64,000 nucleotides of DNA from Echinarachnius parma (lineage: Eukaryota; Echinodermata; Echinoidea; Clypeasteroida; Echinarachniidae). Below the pieces are notes generated by a model. It searched no databases, was not told the origin of the DNA, and saw only the letters and a list, made by a program, of their open reading frames with translations. The stretch covers positions 91,001 through 155,000 of the forward strand of contig JBAMJV010008303.1 in the NCBI GenBank assembly GCA_037951105.1, in the 5' to 3' direction. Positions 10,594 to 22,019 of the stretch are shown one piece after another. Position 1 is the stretch's first letter. The number at the start of each line of letters is the position of its first letter. A program made the position numbers and the translations under genes.

Positions 10594-10951
10594 CTGCGCG
10601 CTAATTTTCCCATAGCCTTAACACGCAGCAAACATGGCCGGTTAGGGAAACTTCATGGACTGGCTAACATGGAATGCTGGGTATTTTGTAGTCTATGATC
10701 TAAGACCCTCGATCGCATGCTAACAATAATCCCACCACCCATAATAAATAGCCGCCAACGAGAGAGATCTGCACAACAGCAGTGATGGCTGCCAGCCGAG
10801 GCCTCGTGAGCAGCGATCACTGATGTTACGCAGACCTCTCTCGTTGGTCGCGCTATGTTCAGCATGCGATCGAGGGTCTCGATCCTAGACTAAACGTATC
10901 CCAGAATTCCATGTTAGCCAGTCCATAAAAGTTTCCAAGATTAGCGCGCAG
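10594..10951. mobile_element. 358-bp inverted-repeat element
   Basis: Outer ends ctgcgcgctaat (10594) and attagcgcgcag (10940-10951) are inverse. Inner arms 'ggactggctaacatgga' (10657) and its inverse near 10910 extend the fold, with further pairing around gatcgagggtc. It could be a MITE or a foldback element. Confidence 0.6.
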
Positions 10952-11318
10952 TATGACCCCCCTGATTTCAGTAGTATCGCGTGTAGGCCTATAAACAAAC
11001 TGCCTAGCGCATGGTAAATCGTCCACCATGGGCCTCTGCAGGATCCTGCAGCTGCCTCCCGCTTTTATTCCGTTTGACGCATTTTTGCATGCTATAGTCA
11101 GGATAGTAGGCGCATATAGCTGCACCACGTATACCGTAGTCCAACGCGGTACTTGAAAAATGGGCGTCAACAGGCGGGGGACGGGGAGGGGGGACATGCC
11201 TCACCCCATACATTTGAAAGTGGAGGTGATTATCCCTCCCACTTTTAAATATGGATACATTATGTACATTTTAATGATAATGTTCAAGTGTTAGTTACTA
11301 ACATTTAGTTTGACTATA
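10952..11318. other. Intergenic, no feature seen
   Basis: There is no supported gene. Minus-strand frames here lack family resemblance and overlap G/C-rich repeat DNA. Confidence 0.35.
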
Positions 11319-11478
11319 GGCCCCGTTGCAGAAAGAGATACAATCGATTGTAAGTTACAATTAATTGTTAGAAAATTTGCGCGTTTCAACCAATCAGACT
11401 TGCACATTTAGAACACATGATCTGACTAACCATTAATTGTAACTTACAATCAATTGTATCTCTTTCTGCAACGGGGCC
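11319..11478. mobile_element. 160-bp near-perfect palindromic MITE
   Basis: Arms of about 50 bases beginning GGCCCCGTTGCAGAAAG are inverted around a 60-base centre with only two or three mismatches. Single-stranded copies would form a long hairpin. No target duplication is evident. Confidence 0.8.
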
Positions 11479-11479
11479 C

Positions 11480-11985
11480 AGAAGTGAATACCATCCCTTT
11501 AACAGGTGCTAAGTCAATGCCAAATGTTTCTTTATTTCATTGGACTTTCCAGATTTACCAAAAGTTATAAAGGAGGAAACAAACCAACAAATACACATAT
11601 ACACAAACAAAACAATAATATTACACAATGTAATTCATTCGAGAGCAGAATAAAAACAGTATCGCATTTGATTCTTGGTTTCCACTGAATTATTGATCTA
11701 CACATTGTCAAATAACAATACAATTTTAATGTTGTTCTCATCGCAACAAATTTCATAAATACATTATTATGAATATGTTGCAAAACAATAATAAGGCCCA
11801 AACCCAACCGGCAAAAAAAAAAGAGTGGGGAGGGGGAAGTTTTCCCGTGAATGGGGGCAACTTGTGCTACTTTTTGTGTGTGTTTAGTATCTTATTGATT
11901 TATTTTTCAAATTGATGCCTGTGAAAGGGCGCAATCCCCCATGAAATAAAACAATACAAAAATAAATCGAAATTGCGATATTTTG
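11480..11985. other. Non-coding, AT-rich; no gene seen
   Basis: There are only short unsupported frames, plus a short polypurine stretch at 11808-11835. Confidence 0.35.
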
Positions 11986-11989
11986 CGCT

Positions 11990-12140
11990 ATGAATGAATG
12001 AATAACTTTATTACCAATATATGTTCAAAGATAACAAGATAACAATCATACATGTAATAGAAACGTTAACAGACAAACAAATTGGTAAAAGGACCCTACA
12101 GAAATAGCAACTATTGCTAGTGGGGCGTAGGAACTTCTGT
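11990..12140 (-). mobile_element. Possible truncated non-LTR retrotransposon 3' end
   Basis: On the minus strand the sequence ends in 'aataaagttattcattcattc', that is a polyadenylation-like signal plus a short (ATTC)n tail. This is typical of CR1/L2-like LINE 3' ends. No reverse transcriptase is visible, so the call rests on the tail alone. Confidence 0.3.
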
Positions 12141-12840
12141 ACATGGGTGGATGATAGTTTACATTTGAATAAGGCAAGAAACTATGATTAAATAAACTTT
12201 CTATACTAAGTATTTACAATAGTGGACATTCATCCACTAACAACAACTGAACTATAAGATTATATAACACATGTAAAATGTTTTCAAGAGAATACAAATG
12301 CTATAACTTTGGTAGCAATTCATTGACTTAACAAACACTTTTTAACATTTATCTATCAAGTCCTCGTATCTCCAAAGGCATACTATTCCAAATATCTCAC
12401 CCCTGAAACAAGATTGAATTTGTTTCCATGCTCTGTTCTCATCTTAGCCGTAACCAAAATATTTCCGTCTTTTTGTCTTGTACTATAAGAATTTTCAAAA
12501 AAGGTATAATATTCAAAACACTGAGTGTGGTAAGTGTTTATGAATTGTAAGTGTTTAAAAATGAAAACAAGCAGATTCTGAATCTATACATGATCTACAT
12601 GAACTACGGAGGAACTTTCTTTTTCATTTAGTCTTGTTTCCCAAAATATGAAATCTTCACAAACCTCGATTTTCTGGCATATACTAGCACGGACTATAAA
12701 CCCCATACGGTAGGTAGTTGATTATCTTGCTGTTCAGTGTTTGTCTCCCATGTTAGTGATTGTAGCTTTGCCAAACCAAATTATCATTGAAACGTGTGGT
12801 GTGGACTGCGTGTTGACAACCTGTCGTAAATAGTGCAAGT
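12141..12840. other. Non-coding; no gene seen
   Basis: No frame above background and no recognised repeat beyond the possible LINE tail. Confidence 0.35.
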
Positions 12841-12844
12841 TTCA

Positions 12845-13610
12845 TTTGAATGTCACAATCCCGACCTCCATTGCCAATTATTTCAATTAATAGATCTTAA
12901 CCCGCATCATCCCGGATTATCTTATTACCATATAGACTTACTATACATAGTCCGACAGCTGTCCCATATTACATGCACATAATTATGAATGCACAATCAA
13001 GCGTCGCGACCCCGGTGTCAATAATTTAAATTAACAACTTACCCTTAACGGTGCTCTTAACACACGACATCCTGCAATACCTTATTCTGAATAGAGTTAC
13101 TACACAGTAGGACATTAGCGTTCCCAAGTATAAAGTAACGATTTGTCTGAATAAGTGGTCTGATTTTTAGAATTTATTTATTTATTGAATTTGTTTGTTG
13201 TTGTTGTTGTTTTTTGTTGTGTTTTGTTTGTTGTTGTTGTTGTTGTTGTTTTTTTTTTTTTGGGGGGGGGGGCACGCGACTGATTGGGGGCACAGCTTAT
13301 ATATTCCTATATTTTACACAGAATATCCCCTTATGTTTTGTTTGTATTGTTTTTGTGAAATTATTGGGGGAGAGGGCGCGTACCCCGCTTTGTGCCCCCT
13401 CATCCATCGCTACGCCACTGGTCTGAATGCACTGTCAAGCGTCGCGACCCCGATGTCAATAATTTAAATTACTTAAGGTTCCCCCTCCCCAGGCCTTGAC
13501 CCCTCGGTCCCCCTCCCCCGTAGCCACTACGCCACTGATGTGAATGCACAATCAAGAGACGTGGCACCCAGTGTCAATTAGTTCAATTAACCACTTACAA
13601 AACATCATAG
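12845..13610. repeat. Diverged tandem repeats interrupted by a G-rich element
   Basis: A unit containing 'cgcgaccccggtgtcaataa' or a close variant, followed by tttaaatta, recurs near 12850, 12990, 13435 and 13545. The first two copies are about 138 bp apart. Between copies 2 and 3 sits DNA with a poly-G run (13260) and a 'gctacgccactgg' terminus (13408), probably an inserted MITE relic. Confidence 0.5.
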
Positions 13611-14119
13611 AAAGGAACCAAAGCCAAGTGTCAGTACAAATCAACATCTGATTTCTTCCTATATCGATAGTTGAACTTATTTTCCAAAGAGCCTATAGTT
13701 AATTTCATCCTATCAACAGTTGAACTTATTTTCAAAGTGCAGAGCTTATAATTCATCCAATACTTTGTGTAAGGTTTAGTCCTCTCTCGCAGACAAGACT
13801 TTTAACTATTAATCGCTAACAATTCGTTTAAAATTTGTCATAGAATTTGCTATCATGCTCAACTTTCGATCATAACTAATAGTTTTGCAGTAAACTATTC
13901 TCAATCAAACTTTTAGCCTGTTACAGATAGTTGCTAAAAACTCTTTCTGTACATCGATCATTCTCTACATTTCGTTAACTGGACAAGGTGTATACCCCAA
14001 GCTTGGATTTTAAATCGTACATTTTATGTATTATCATCAACTTTTGATTTAAACTCAATCGCACCAATAGGTGCTTAACGTTCTTCAGTTTGCATAAATT
14101 TTCCCGCGGATCAATAATC
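13611..14119. promoter_or_regulatory. Presumed promoter and 5' leader of the repeat membrane protein gene
   Basis: AT-rich DNA without reading frames precedes the ATG at 14120. The promoter is presumed here by position only; no TATA box or factor site is convincing. Confidence 0.25.
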
Positions 14120-14165
14120 ATGCAGCCGTCATCTCCACCGTCTTTCCTTCTGTTCATACTGATTG
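14120..14165 (+). CDS. Exon 1 (signal peptide) of the orphan membrane protein
   Basis: ATG to the GTGAGT donor at 14166. It encodes a hydrophobic leader and ends in phase 1. Confidence 0.65.
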
Positions 14166-15797
14166 GTGAGTTTTGATGAGTATTTTTTCGACGTGACTTT
14201 AACGATGATGCCTATCATATAAATAATAGATGTTCAAAACAATTGCCATTGTTGATGTTTGTATGTGTATATTCCGAGTAATTATATCCCTTGTTTAAAT
14301 TTAAAAGTTATGTAGACCACGGACTGTTGCTATTTTAAGATTTGATGACAGTGCAGCTAGTATTTATTTAAATAAGCTCGCCAAATTGGGTTCATTACAA
14401 TTTATCAAATGGCATCAATGTAACTTGACTTCATTATATGTATAAATTAAGTGATCTTAACTGGGTCGATACTGTCTTCTAACACTCTATCATATTTTAG
14501 ACTCGCATTTGTATGGAAAAGGAACAACCTTCATCAACGATATTATATATAACATCCAGTGGCGTTGCTATAGGGGGGGGGGGGGAGGAGACACGTGCCC
14601 CTGCCTAATTATTTGACAAAACAATACAAAGCTTGAGGGGAATATCTGTGGACAAAATACAGAAATACACAAGGTGTGCCTCTCCCCTCCCTCAATGATA
14701 CGCCCCCCCCCCCCCCCCATTCAGTCTGACCACGCTACGCCACTGAGAATTATTATACATAATCATGAATTTTATGTCACTCTTTTCCATTTTCAGGGTT
14801 ATTTACCCGAGAGGCATGTGGAGTAGTTAAGCTTGTCAATCCACTGACTTTAGGGAAACCTGTTATTACACCGTCACAACCAAAGGAGGAAATCGTACCA
14901 AGTTCCAACGTGAGTTCTAAAAACAACGCTTCTTCGAGTGACTTCAACGCGACCCAAAGTTCCACAGTAAGCAGTGATCGGAAGAAAATGTTTGACAGCG
15001 CACATTACGCGATTCCACGTTTCACCGCTAGTGATAAAAAGAACGTTTCTACGAGCGGCTCAAACGCGACCCAACTCCCCGCAGTGAGTAATAGAAAGAA
15101 CGTGGTTGACAGCGTCGTTAACGCGACGCAACGTTCCAGCGTGAATGGTAATAAGAACGCGTTTGATAGCGTCTTTTTCGCAAACCAAATTCCTTCCGTG
15201 AATGGTACAAATAACGCGTCTACGGGCGACGTTAACACGACGCAACCGGTGCCAGTGCGGGAGAAAGAACGCAAAGCGGGCGCGGTAAATCTGAATGGAA
15301 ACGCTGCTGCGAAAAACGCCTCTGACGCCGATCCTACCACCTCACAGCCCAGCCACAAACAACGCGAAACGGTCGTTCATTCGAATAAAAACACCGCGAC
15401 AGCTGACAATACTTCTGAAACCAATCGTAGCAAAACGACGTCAACATTCACCCCAGCACGGAATAACAACGTTAGTTTCGACGGGAAGCACAAGCCTACA
15501 ATTTTATACGCGCGTGTGCCGTTTTCTCTCGCGGACCCGTACAAGAAATCGTCGCAAGACCGCGGTTGGATGAAGCGGTCAATCACTGTCGTGGTGGTTG
15601 GGGCCGTCGCGGTAGCGTTGGTGGGACTGATAGCGTCGCTGGGCGTCGGGGCGGCCATCATGTCACATCAGAACAGAGTCTATGCGGCGACGGGGTTGCT
15701 GCGCGGGACCAGCGCCAACGCCAAGATGCCCATCATCCCGCTTCACAGCAAGGAATTTGACAATTACATTGCGTTCGAGACGGAACAACAGTCGTAA
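14120..15797 (+). CDS. Two-exon orphan gene: signal peptide, glycosylated 20-residue repeats, transmembrane segment
   Basis: Exon 1 (14120-14165) encodes MQPSSPPSFLLFILI plus one base. Exon 2 (14797-15797) continues in frame after a GT-AG intron, giving 348 residues. Residues 1 to about 20 form a signal peptide. From about residue 45 to 175 there are roughly six diverged 20-residue units ending in NATQ (pattern S-V-x-x-x-K-N-x-x-D-S-x-x-N-A-T-Q), each supplying an N-glycosylation sequon. A Ser/Thr/Asn-rich stalk follows, then one hydrophobic helix (ITVVVVGAVAVALVGLIASL) near residues 280-300 and a short C-terminal tail of about 45 residues. It resembles a mucin-like type I surface protein. 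I recognise no named family. The 5' boundary depends on a single splice inference, which matches in phase at both ends. Confidence 0.72.
14559..14745. mobile_element. 187-bp MITE with CAGTGGCG ends, inside the intron
   Basis: The left end 'ccagtggcgttgctata' plus a poly-G run is mirrored by a poly-C run plus 'ccacgctacgccactg'. Isolated ends of the same family occur at 10260, 13408, 13525, 27937 and 28201, making it one of the commonest repeats here. Confidence 0.6.
14797..15797 (+). CDS. Exon 2 of the orphan membrane protein
   Basis: The acceptor tttccattttcag is at 14796. The frame stays open through the repeats, stalk, transmembrane segment and tail to TAA at 15795-15797. Confidence 0.75.
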
Positions 15798-15914
15798 CCA
15801 TTATCATCATAATGTAACTGTCCATCATAGGCATCGTCAGCTTTCGGATTTAGCTGGAGATTACAAAGTGCACACAATTGCAACCACCCTGATGGAATCC
15901 TGAATTGAATCATG

Positions 15915-16100
15915 GGGGTCCAGGGGTGGAGCCCCTGGGGTGGAGCCCGTGGAAGCTTTTGGATTTTTGATATCCAGAACTAACGATGTTGTCTATAATT
16001 ATGTAAATAAAGCAAAATAGTTGCTAAATTTTTGTGGGCAAAGCGAGAAATGGCCTTAATGGAGGTCCAGGGGGCATAGCCCCCGGAAGATTTTGGATTT
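15915..16100 (+). repeat. Two copies of a 'ggtccagggg…agcccc' repeat
   Basis: Copies near 15917 and 16065 share ggtccagggg, a short spacer, agccccnggaag and ttttggattt, about 148 bases apart. They overlap the presumed 3' UTR. Confidence 0.5.
16006..16011 (+). terminator. Polyadenylation signal AATAAA
   Basis: The hexamer lies 209 bases after the stop of the orphan membrane protein gene and is a plausible 3' end. Confidence 0.5.
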
Positions 16101-16575
16101 GGGCTGTTTATCACTCTCAATATGTGGTTTAAATGGTAGTATTGTATCAACTTTCACATATGAATGAGAGGGGGCAATGTCCCTTCATTTTTTATCTTAT
16201 TATATATTTTATCCCCAAATGGGATAATAATACAGGCCACCCCATCTCAAATATTGGGGGGGGGGGGGGGTATATCCCCACCCCAAATCTTGATCATGAT
16301 CATGATCATGATCGACGGCCATGCTGTACATAAATGCGACCCTTTTTTGCAATTGTAACATCAGACAATTTGGCTTTATGTAGTTATGAATGATTATAAG
16401 ACCTTTTTACGACCTTTGCGCATGCACAGCCATTTAATTCCTGACTACATGTAATTACTTTTTAGGACGAACTTGATTGTCATCGTTTGTCACGGATTAT
16501 GAAGAGATAATATTAAATGCCAAGCGATTAATTGTATTATCTGTCACTATCACTTTCGCTTGTGCTTGGTTACTG
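16100..16575. other. Non-coding; short poly-G and (GATCAT)n
   Basis: A poly-G run at 16256-16270 and 'gatcatgatcatgatcatg' at 16293-16311 are the only structures seen. Confidence 0.4.
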
Positions 16576-16963
16576 TTAAAGGAATCTTTATAACACAGTC
16601 AAAATCCACAAAACTTTCTCTCATGCTTTGTATTCGTATGTATTCGTATTCATGCATGTATTCGTATTACCACTTATAGAAGCATGGAACCAGTTTTTTA
16701 ATTTTTTTATTTCCCTTTTGTTAAAAAATATGTACGATTGAAGTTTCGGATTTTTAATTATCCACTGGAAAGTTGTAACTGTGTACAGCGTTAGTGCAAT
16801 TAGATAGCAAATCTCACTTTGCATTTCGCTGATTATTCAGCCATATAACATTTATTTGACGTTAAATTTTCACACAATACTTCAGTGGACATATCACAAC
16901 AATACACATTGTATCAACCATTTATCACGTTTTGCAGATGTCAACAATACTAGATCCCTTTAA
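16576..16963. mobile_element. TTAA-flanked MITE family A, copy 1
   Basis: About 388 bp, TTAA at both ends. The right end reads gttgacat-inverse…actagatccctttaa. The interior (tgaagtttcggattttt…tatccactggaaag…actttgcattt…) is shared with copies at 17021, 17436, 23396 and 60930. Confidence 0.75.
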
Positions 16964-17020
16964 AAGTCAGCTTATCACGGTATTATGTTCTTGTGTAACT
17001 CGAAAACTAAACTATAGCAG

Positions 17021-17351
17021 TTAAATCAACATTGTGCAAAAACTGACGAAGGATTCATAAAATGTGAATTTATTTGATATGATACGTCCACTGAGTGATG
17101 TGTAAACATTCATGCTATATGGATGTCAAATCTCCGAGTAATAAGCAAAAATGCAAAGTGATATTCACTCACTCATTGCACTAACTTTGTACATGGTTAT
17201 AACTCTCCACTAGAGAATTTCAAACACGAACACTTCAATCATACATCTTTAAAACGGAAGAACATTTTGGAAAACCGAAACCTGTTCCATGCTTCTATAA
17301 AACGAAATATGTGAGAACCGCTAAGTAAATTGCGTGGATTTTTACCTTTAA
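17021..17351. mobile_element. TTAA-flanked MITE family A, copy 2 (inverted, shorter)
   Basis: About 331 bp, opposite orientation to copies 1 and 3. It shares gcaaaaatgcaaagtgatattcac-type sequence, 'ccatgcttctat' and a TTAA at each end. The termini are more decayed. Confidence 0.65.
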
Positions 17352-17435
17352 CAAAATTGGTGTCGCCTTTCCCCTACATAATGATGATTAATACCATATT
17401 TATTATGTGCACGTGCTGTAATCATATACATCACA

Positions 17436-17825
17436 TTAAAGGGATCTAGTAACATTCGCAAATTCGACAAAAACTTACCTATAGAACTCTATCGGTTCTC
17501 AAATATCTCATTGTAATCATATTCCAAGTATAGCAACATGGAGCAGTTTTCGTTTTTTGGAACTTCCCTTTCTTTAATAATACATTTACGATTGAAGTGA
17601 TCAGATTTGTAATTATCCACTGGAAAGTTTTAACTGCGTACAAGTCAGTGAAATTGGTTGGCGAATATCACTTTGCATTTTTGCTCATTACTTGGCCATA
17701 TAATATCCATTTAACGTGAAATTTGCACACATTACTCAGTGGTCATATCAGTTCACATCAATACACATTTTATCAACCACTCATCACTCTTTGCTCATGT
17801 CAACAAAGTTACTAGATCCCTTTAA
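17436..17825. mobile_element. TTAA-flanked MITE family A, copy 3
   Basis: 390 bp from TTAAAGGGATCTAGTAAC to its inverse gttactagatccctttaa. This is the best-preserved copy and defines the family ends. Confidence 0.82.
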
Positions 17826-18910
17826 CTGAAAGGTGCGTGTACTTAAAAAAAAAAAAAACGCTATCGTATCGATCTGTATTGTATATAAAAGCTCCGTTTA
17901 AATGTAATGCAATAAAGACGACTCGTTTACATTGCATAATCGTAATTATTATCAAATGGACAAAACTGTGTATAACTCAAATTATCCAAAAGACTTGCGA
18001 CTATTACTGTACAAATAGGCCCTGTTTGCAAAGACATTTTGTTTGTTTATCCTTATAATACTCTGGAAATCAGTCAGCATTTTGTAAAGATGTTATGTCT
18101 TCCTTGGATGGTCTTTTAGTCAGGTTGCACTGTTACCATGCATGACAAAAACAAACAATAAATTATAATTATTAGAATATATTAATATAATTCAGATTAG
18201 TTAATTCAACCATGAATGTTAAAATCGTTATTGTGATTATTGTGAAAGGACTGCCCTCGACTAGCAGGGTTCGCTAATGCTGGTTCTTTTTCTTTGTTTT
18301 ACCAACTGTAATATTCTAACAATTGTGATTGTTTTGCGATTTACGGGATCTTTTTGGTAAACGATGTTGTTGTTTGGTAAATACAACAATTCAGTCAATA
18401 TGTTAAAGCCGCACAAGCACAACTTATTATTTTGGAGGATTTTACAAACTAAGTAACCAATATTCGTGTCAGACTTGAGCCACCTGTCACGCAATGCGAG
18501 GCGAGGTCTCCGTCTAATTAATGTTGGCGCGGATTGTTGTTTAGTACAGGTCGCTGTTTGCTAAATAACACAGTGTGCCAGCTTCTCTATCAACAGCTGA
18601 AGTTCAATTTAAGTGAAACCTTCGTGCGCCTAATCAATGGCTGGAATTTAAAAAAAGGAGGCTTACGTACACGTACGTATGCAAACAATGGTTCAAACAG
18701 TTAGAAGTGAAAATCACATTTGCTACTTTCTAATGATATGGTCGTTGGTGCTTGTTGCTAACCAGTGGCATACAAAATGAACCATTATTTTGAAGTCTTC
18801 AGCCAATGCTCAGCTTCAATATTGTTAGAATTTAAGAAGTGTATACATTCATTGCCCATCAGTTTTATCAGTTTACAAATGGAGCTTAATAGTTTCAAAT
18901 CATGGTTGTT
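17826..18910. other. Non-coding; no gene seen
   Basis: No supported frame. A poly-A run is at 17845-17858. Nothing is recognised between the MITE cluster and the direct repeats at 18914. Confidence 0.35.
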
Positions 18911-18913
18911 AAC

Positions 18914-19078
18914 CTGTTGTTTAAATAAACCACTTTTGTAAATATCAGCCATTGACAGGGTACGCTGTATGTATTTCTTTATTTTGTTGTTTTATCAGTT
19001 TATCATGATTTTAAATTGTTGTTTAGATAAACCACTTTTGTAAATTCCAGCCATTGATAGGGCAAGCTTTATGTATTT
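18914..19078. repeat. Two direct repeats of about 62 bp, 103 bp apart
   Basis: Both contain 'aaccacttttgtaaat', 'cagccattga', 'aggg' and 'tatgtatttc', with about 85% match by eye. Confidence 0.6.
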
Positions 19079-19261
19079 CAGTATTTTTTCTTTTCCCCCC
19101 TAATTTAAGTGTTTGTATAGTGTCATTCGATTGTGGGCGGGGGCACGTGACCTCGTGTCCCCATAGATAGTCATGCCACTGGAATTTAGCGAAACCTTTA
19201 CATCACCGTGAAGACAGGTCACAATCCGTCTCCATTTGGCCGCGCACCCCCTTATTATTCT

Positions 19262-20800
19262 TAATGGCCTAGTCCCACTACACAGAAAAAAAAATCTGAG
19301 TCCAATGACTCACTTAGGTGAGTCTTTAGTTTGTCCGTGTAGCGACACGTTTTTTTTCTTTTACATCTTACCCACACATACCGAGTCAATTGACTCAATA
19401 AAAGTCGAATGACTCACTTTTCTGAGTCCAATGACTCACTTCAGTGAGTCTTTAGTTTGTCCGTGTAGCGACACGTTTTTTTCTTTTACTGAGTCTTCTT
19501 ACCCACACATACCGAGTTTTGTGGGTAAAAGGGGTGGGAAATAAAAATAATTATGCTTATAATACGGATTGAACATTATCCTAAGCCTAAGCCTAAACCT
19601 ATCACCCTATCAACCTTAATCTAAACCTAAACCTAAACCTATCACCCTATCATCCTACCGACAATTGTTATTATTGGTTCAATATGCATATATACACATC
19701 TTCTTGATATGCTTGTTTAATAATGGTTAGTGTTTGCAGGGAGTTAATATTGAAATAATAAGCCTTCCATTCATATTCATTACACTATTATACAGGTGTT
19801 ATTTATATTTGGTATATATTATATACAACATAAAAGACACGATAACAATGTTTTCAATATGAATAATTACAAAAAGAAAGAAACAAATGTTATATTTTAC
19901 ATTTCACTTACCATTGTTTATGATCGATCATACATAGGCCGATAGCAATGGGAAAGCGTGGGGGTCGATTATGAGCCAGCATGGGCTGCCCACATGGGCC
20001 CCATCGGTTCACTATTATCCAACACCTCTTCTTGATATGCGTGATTTATAATGGTTAGTGTATGCAGGGAGTTGATTCCGAAAGAATTAGCCTTGAATTT
20101 ATAGTCATAACACTATACAGGGTGGCCCCCCAAATAACGGAACGAGGCACTTCCCAAAACAAAGTCCAAAGACTCACTAAAAATGAGACATTCGTTATTG
20201 TGAGTCTTTTGACTCAGTAAAAGATGTGAGTCAGAAGACTCTCCGCAAGTGAGTCAGATGACTCAAAATTAATGCAAAATGTGTCACAATATCGAGCTGT
20301 GCTTCTGACTCAGCATAAGCAAAAATGAGTCAAAACTTGAAGCTGACTCGTTTATAACACAATACCGTGTCACATAGTTATGATGTCAAGTGAGTCATCT
20401 GTTGTGTGACTCATTTGTTTTAATACGGTGAGTCATTTGTGGCTCATGAGGTCTAAAAGTGAGTCAGAATGGCAATGACTCACACAATATTGCGTTTAAT
20501 GAGTCAAAGTACTCGGCATTATTTTTGTGTGTATAGCGGATCTCCTTCCGTTTCCTATCCGCTTGACATCCGGAAGGTAGCCTACTAGGGGCCTACTAGC
20601 AAGGAACGAACGCAAGAAACGAACATACATGTTTCGGACCAAGTCCGGAATGGACTAGTAGGATACTTTTAATAAGGCTCCCGTTTCGTGTGAAACGAAA
20701 CGTCATGGAACTTCAGACATCGCTAGATACTGACCGTTTCGGCACATTTTGGTCTGATTGGAAACGGAAGGAGAAACGGTGCAGTGGGACTAGGCCATTA
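19262..20800. mobile_element. Outer MITE (18-bp perfect ends) interrupted by a second element
   Basis: TAATGGCCTAGTCCCACT at 19262-19279 is exactly inverted at 20783-20800. With the insert at 19281-20531 removed, the two halves pair further through ctccttccgtttcc and its inverse. The host was therefore a roughly 290-bp inverted-repeat MITE split by a later insertion. Confidence 0.78.
19281..20531. mobile_element. 1.25-kb inserted element crowded with TGAGTCA heptamers
   Basis: It is flanked by TA on both sides (TA target duplication). Its ends CACAGAAAAAA and tttttgtgtg are inverse. It holds 16 exact copies of TGAGTCA or TGACTCA between 19306 and 20506, where well under one is expected by chance. 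Two internal direct duplications are visible (19313/19438 and 19673/20005), plus a short degenerate (CCTAAA)n tract near 19585-19640. There is no transposase frame. Confidence 0.72.
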
Positions 20801-21628
20801 GAAGGATCCGATTTGTTCCCCCTTTCCTTTCCTCTTGTTGGCGTAATCCCAAATTGAGTTCACTTCTTGCAAGCACAAACACAAGCGACGTTAACATGTT
20901 ACTATACAGTTAATAAAAGGCGAAGTAACTAATTAGGGGCCAAGGGGCAAATGACACCCCTCCCCCCCCCCCCCCCCCCCTGGATTGAACCACATGGAAA
21001 GAACTATATACAATACATATAATATATACATTAAAGTTTTGATTCATGCAGTGTAAATATGTTAATCTGAACCCCCCTCTTTAGCCCTCGTCTGATTTGA
21101 CACTGACTGTACAATTGACATGGTTATTCAAATCGTTACATTAATTTATTATTATAATTATTTTGTAGCGTTTGAAGAGTATTTTAAATCTCAAATTCAT
21201 TTATAATTCATTTATAATGTACGCCCAACATTTTCAGATCATTCTGCATGTTGTGGACAATAAATAAAACCTTTTCAATTCAATTCAATTCAAATTGATG
21301 TCAAATATTACCGGTTATTTGGCGTACTAGTAATATTCAGTGAGTTTTTATAGATTGCAATTGTGTGGTCGCCAAACGAAGGATAACGGTGGGAGGGGGG
21401 GGGGGGGGGGGTGGGGGGGGAATAGGTGGTTATACGCTGGCACAATTTTTAAATTATGCTGGCTACACCGCCACTGATAATTTATTAATTTATTCACGAT
21501 TCTTAATGAAAAATGGACGAATTCCATGCCAGTTATTTGTGATTTGTCATTTTACCAATTGTATTATTACACGTTATATACTTATGCTAGTACATTTTGT
21601 TTTAGCAAGTAAATTATTTAATAAATTC
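20801..21628. other. Non-coding; homopolymers and a possible LINE tail
   Basis: A poly-C run is at 20961-20980. 'aataaataaaaccttttc' plus (AATTC)n at 21260-21295 resembles a non-LTR retrotransposon 3' tail. A poly-G run is at 21394-21420. No gene is seen. Confidence 0.4.
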
Positions 21629-22019
21629 ATTCATTCGTTCGTTCGTTCGTTCGTTCGTTCGTTCGTTCGTTCGTTCGTTCGTTCGTTCGTTCGTTCGTTC
21701 GTTCGTTCGTTCGTTCGTTCGTTCGATCGTTCGTTCGTTCGTTCGTTCGTTCGTTCGTTCGTTCGTTCGTTCGTTCGTTCGTTCGTTCGTTCGTTCGTTC
21801 GTTCGTTCGTTCGTTCGTTCGTTCGTTCGTTCGTTCGTTCGTTCGTTCGTTCGTTCGTTCGTTCGTTCGTTCGATCGTTCGATCGTTCGTTCGTTCGTTC
21901 GTTCGTTCGTTCGTTCGTTCGTTCGTTCGTTCGTTCGTTCGTTCGTTCGTTCGTTCGTTCGTTCGTTCGTTCGTTCGTTCGTTCGTACGTACGTACGTTC
22001 GTTCGTTCGTTCGTTCGTT
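21629..22019. repeat. 390-bp (GTTC)n microsatellite
   Basis: Nearly pure GTTC repeats are interrupted only by a few GATC and GTAC variants. Because four is not a multiple of three, all frames stay open and give spurious FVRS or NERT peptides. Confidence 0.95.

Noticed and set aside
19580-19640. Interstitial telomere-like (CCTAAA)n
   Set aside because: It is only a few imperfect hexamers, not the TTAGGG type expected in most deuterostomes, and is contained in a transposon.
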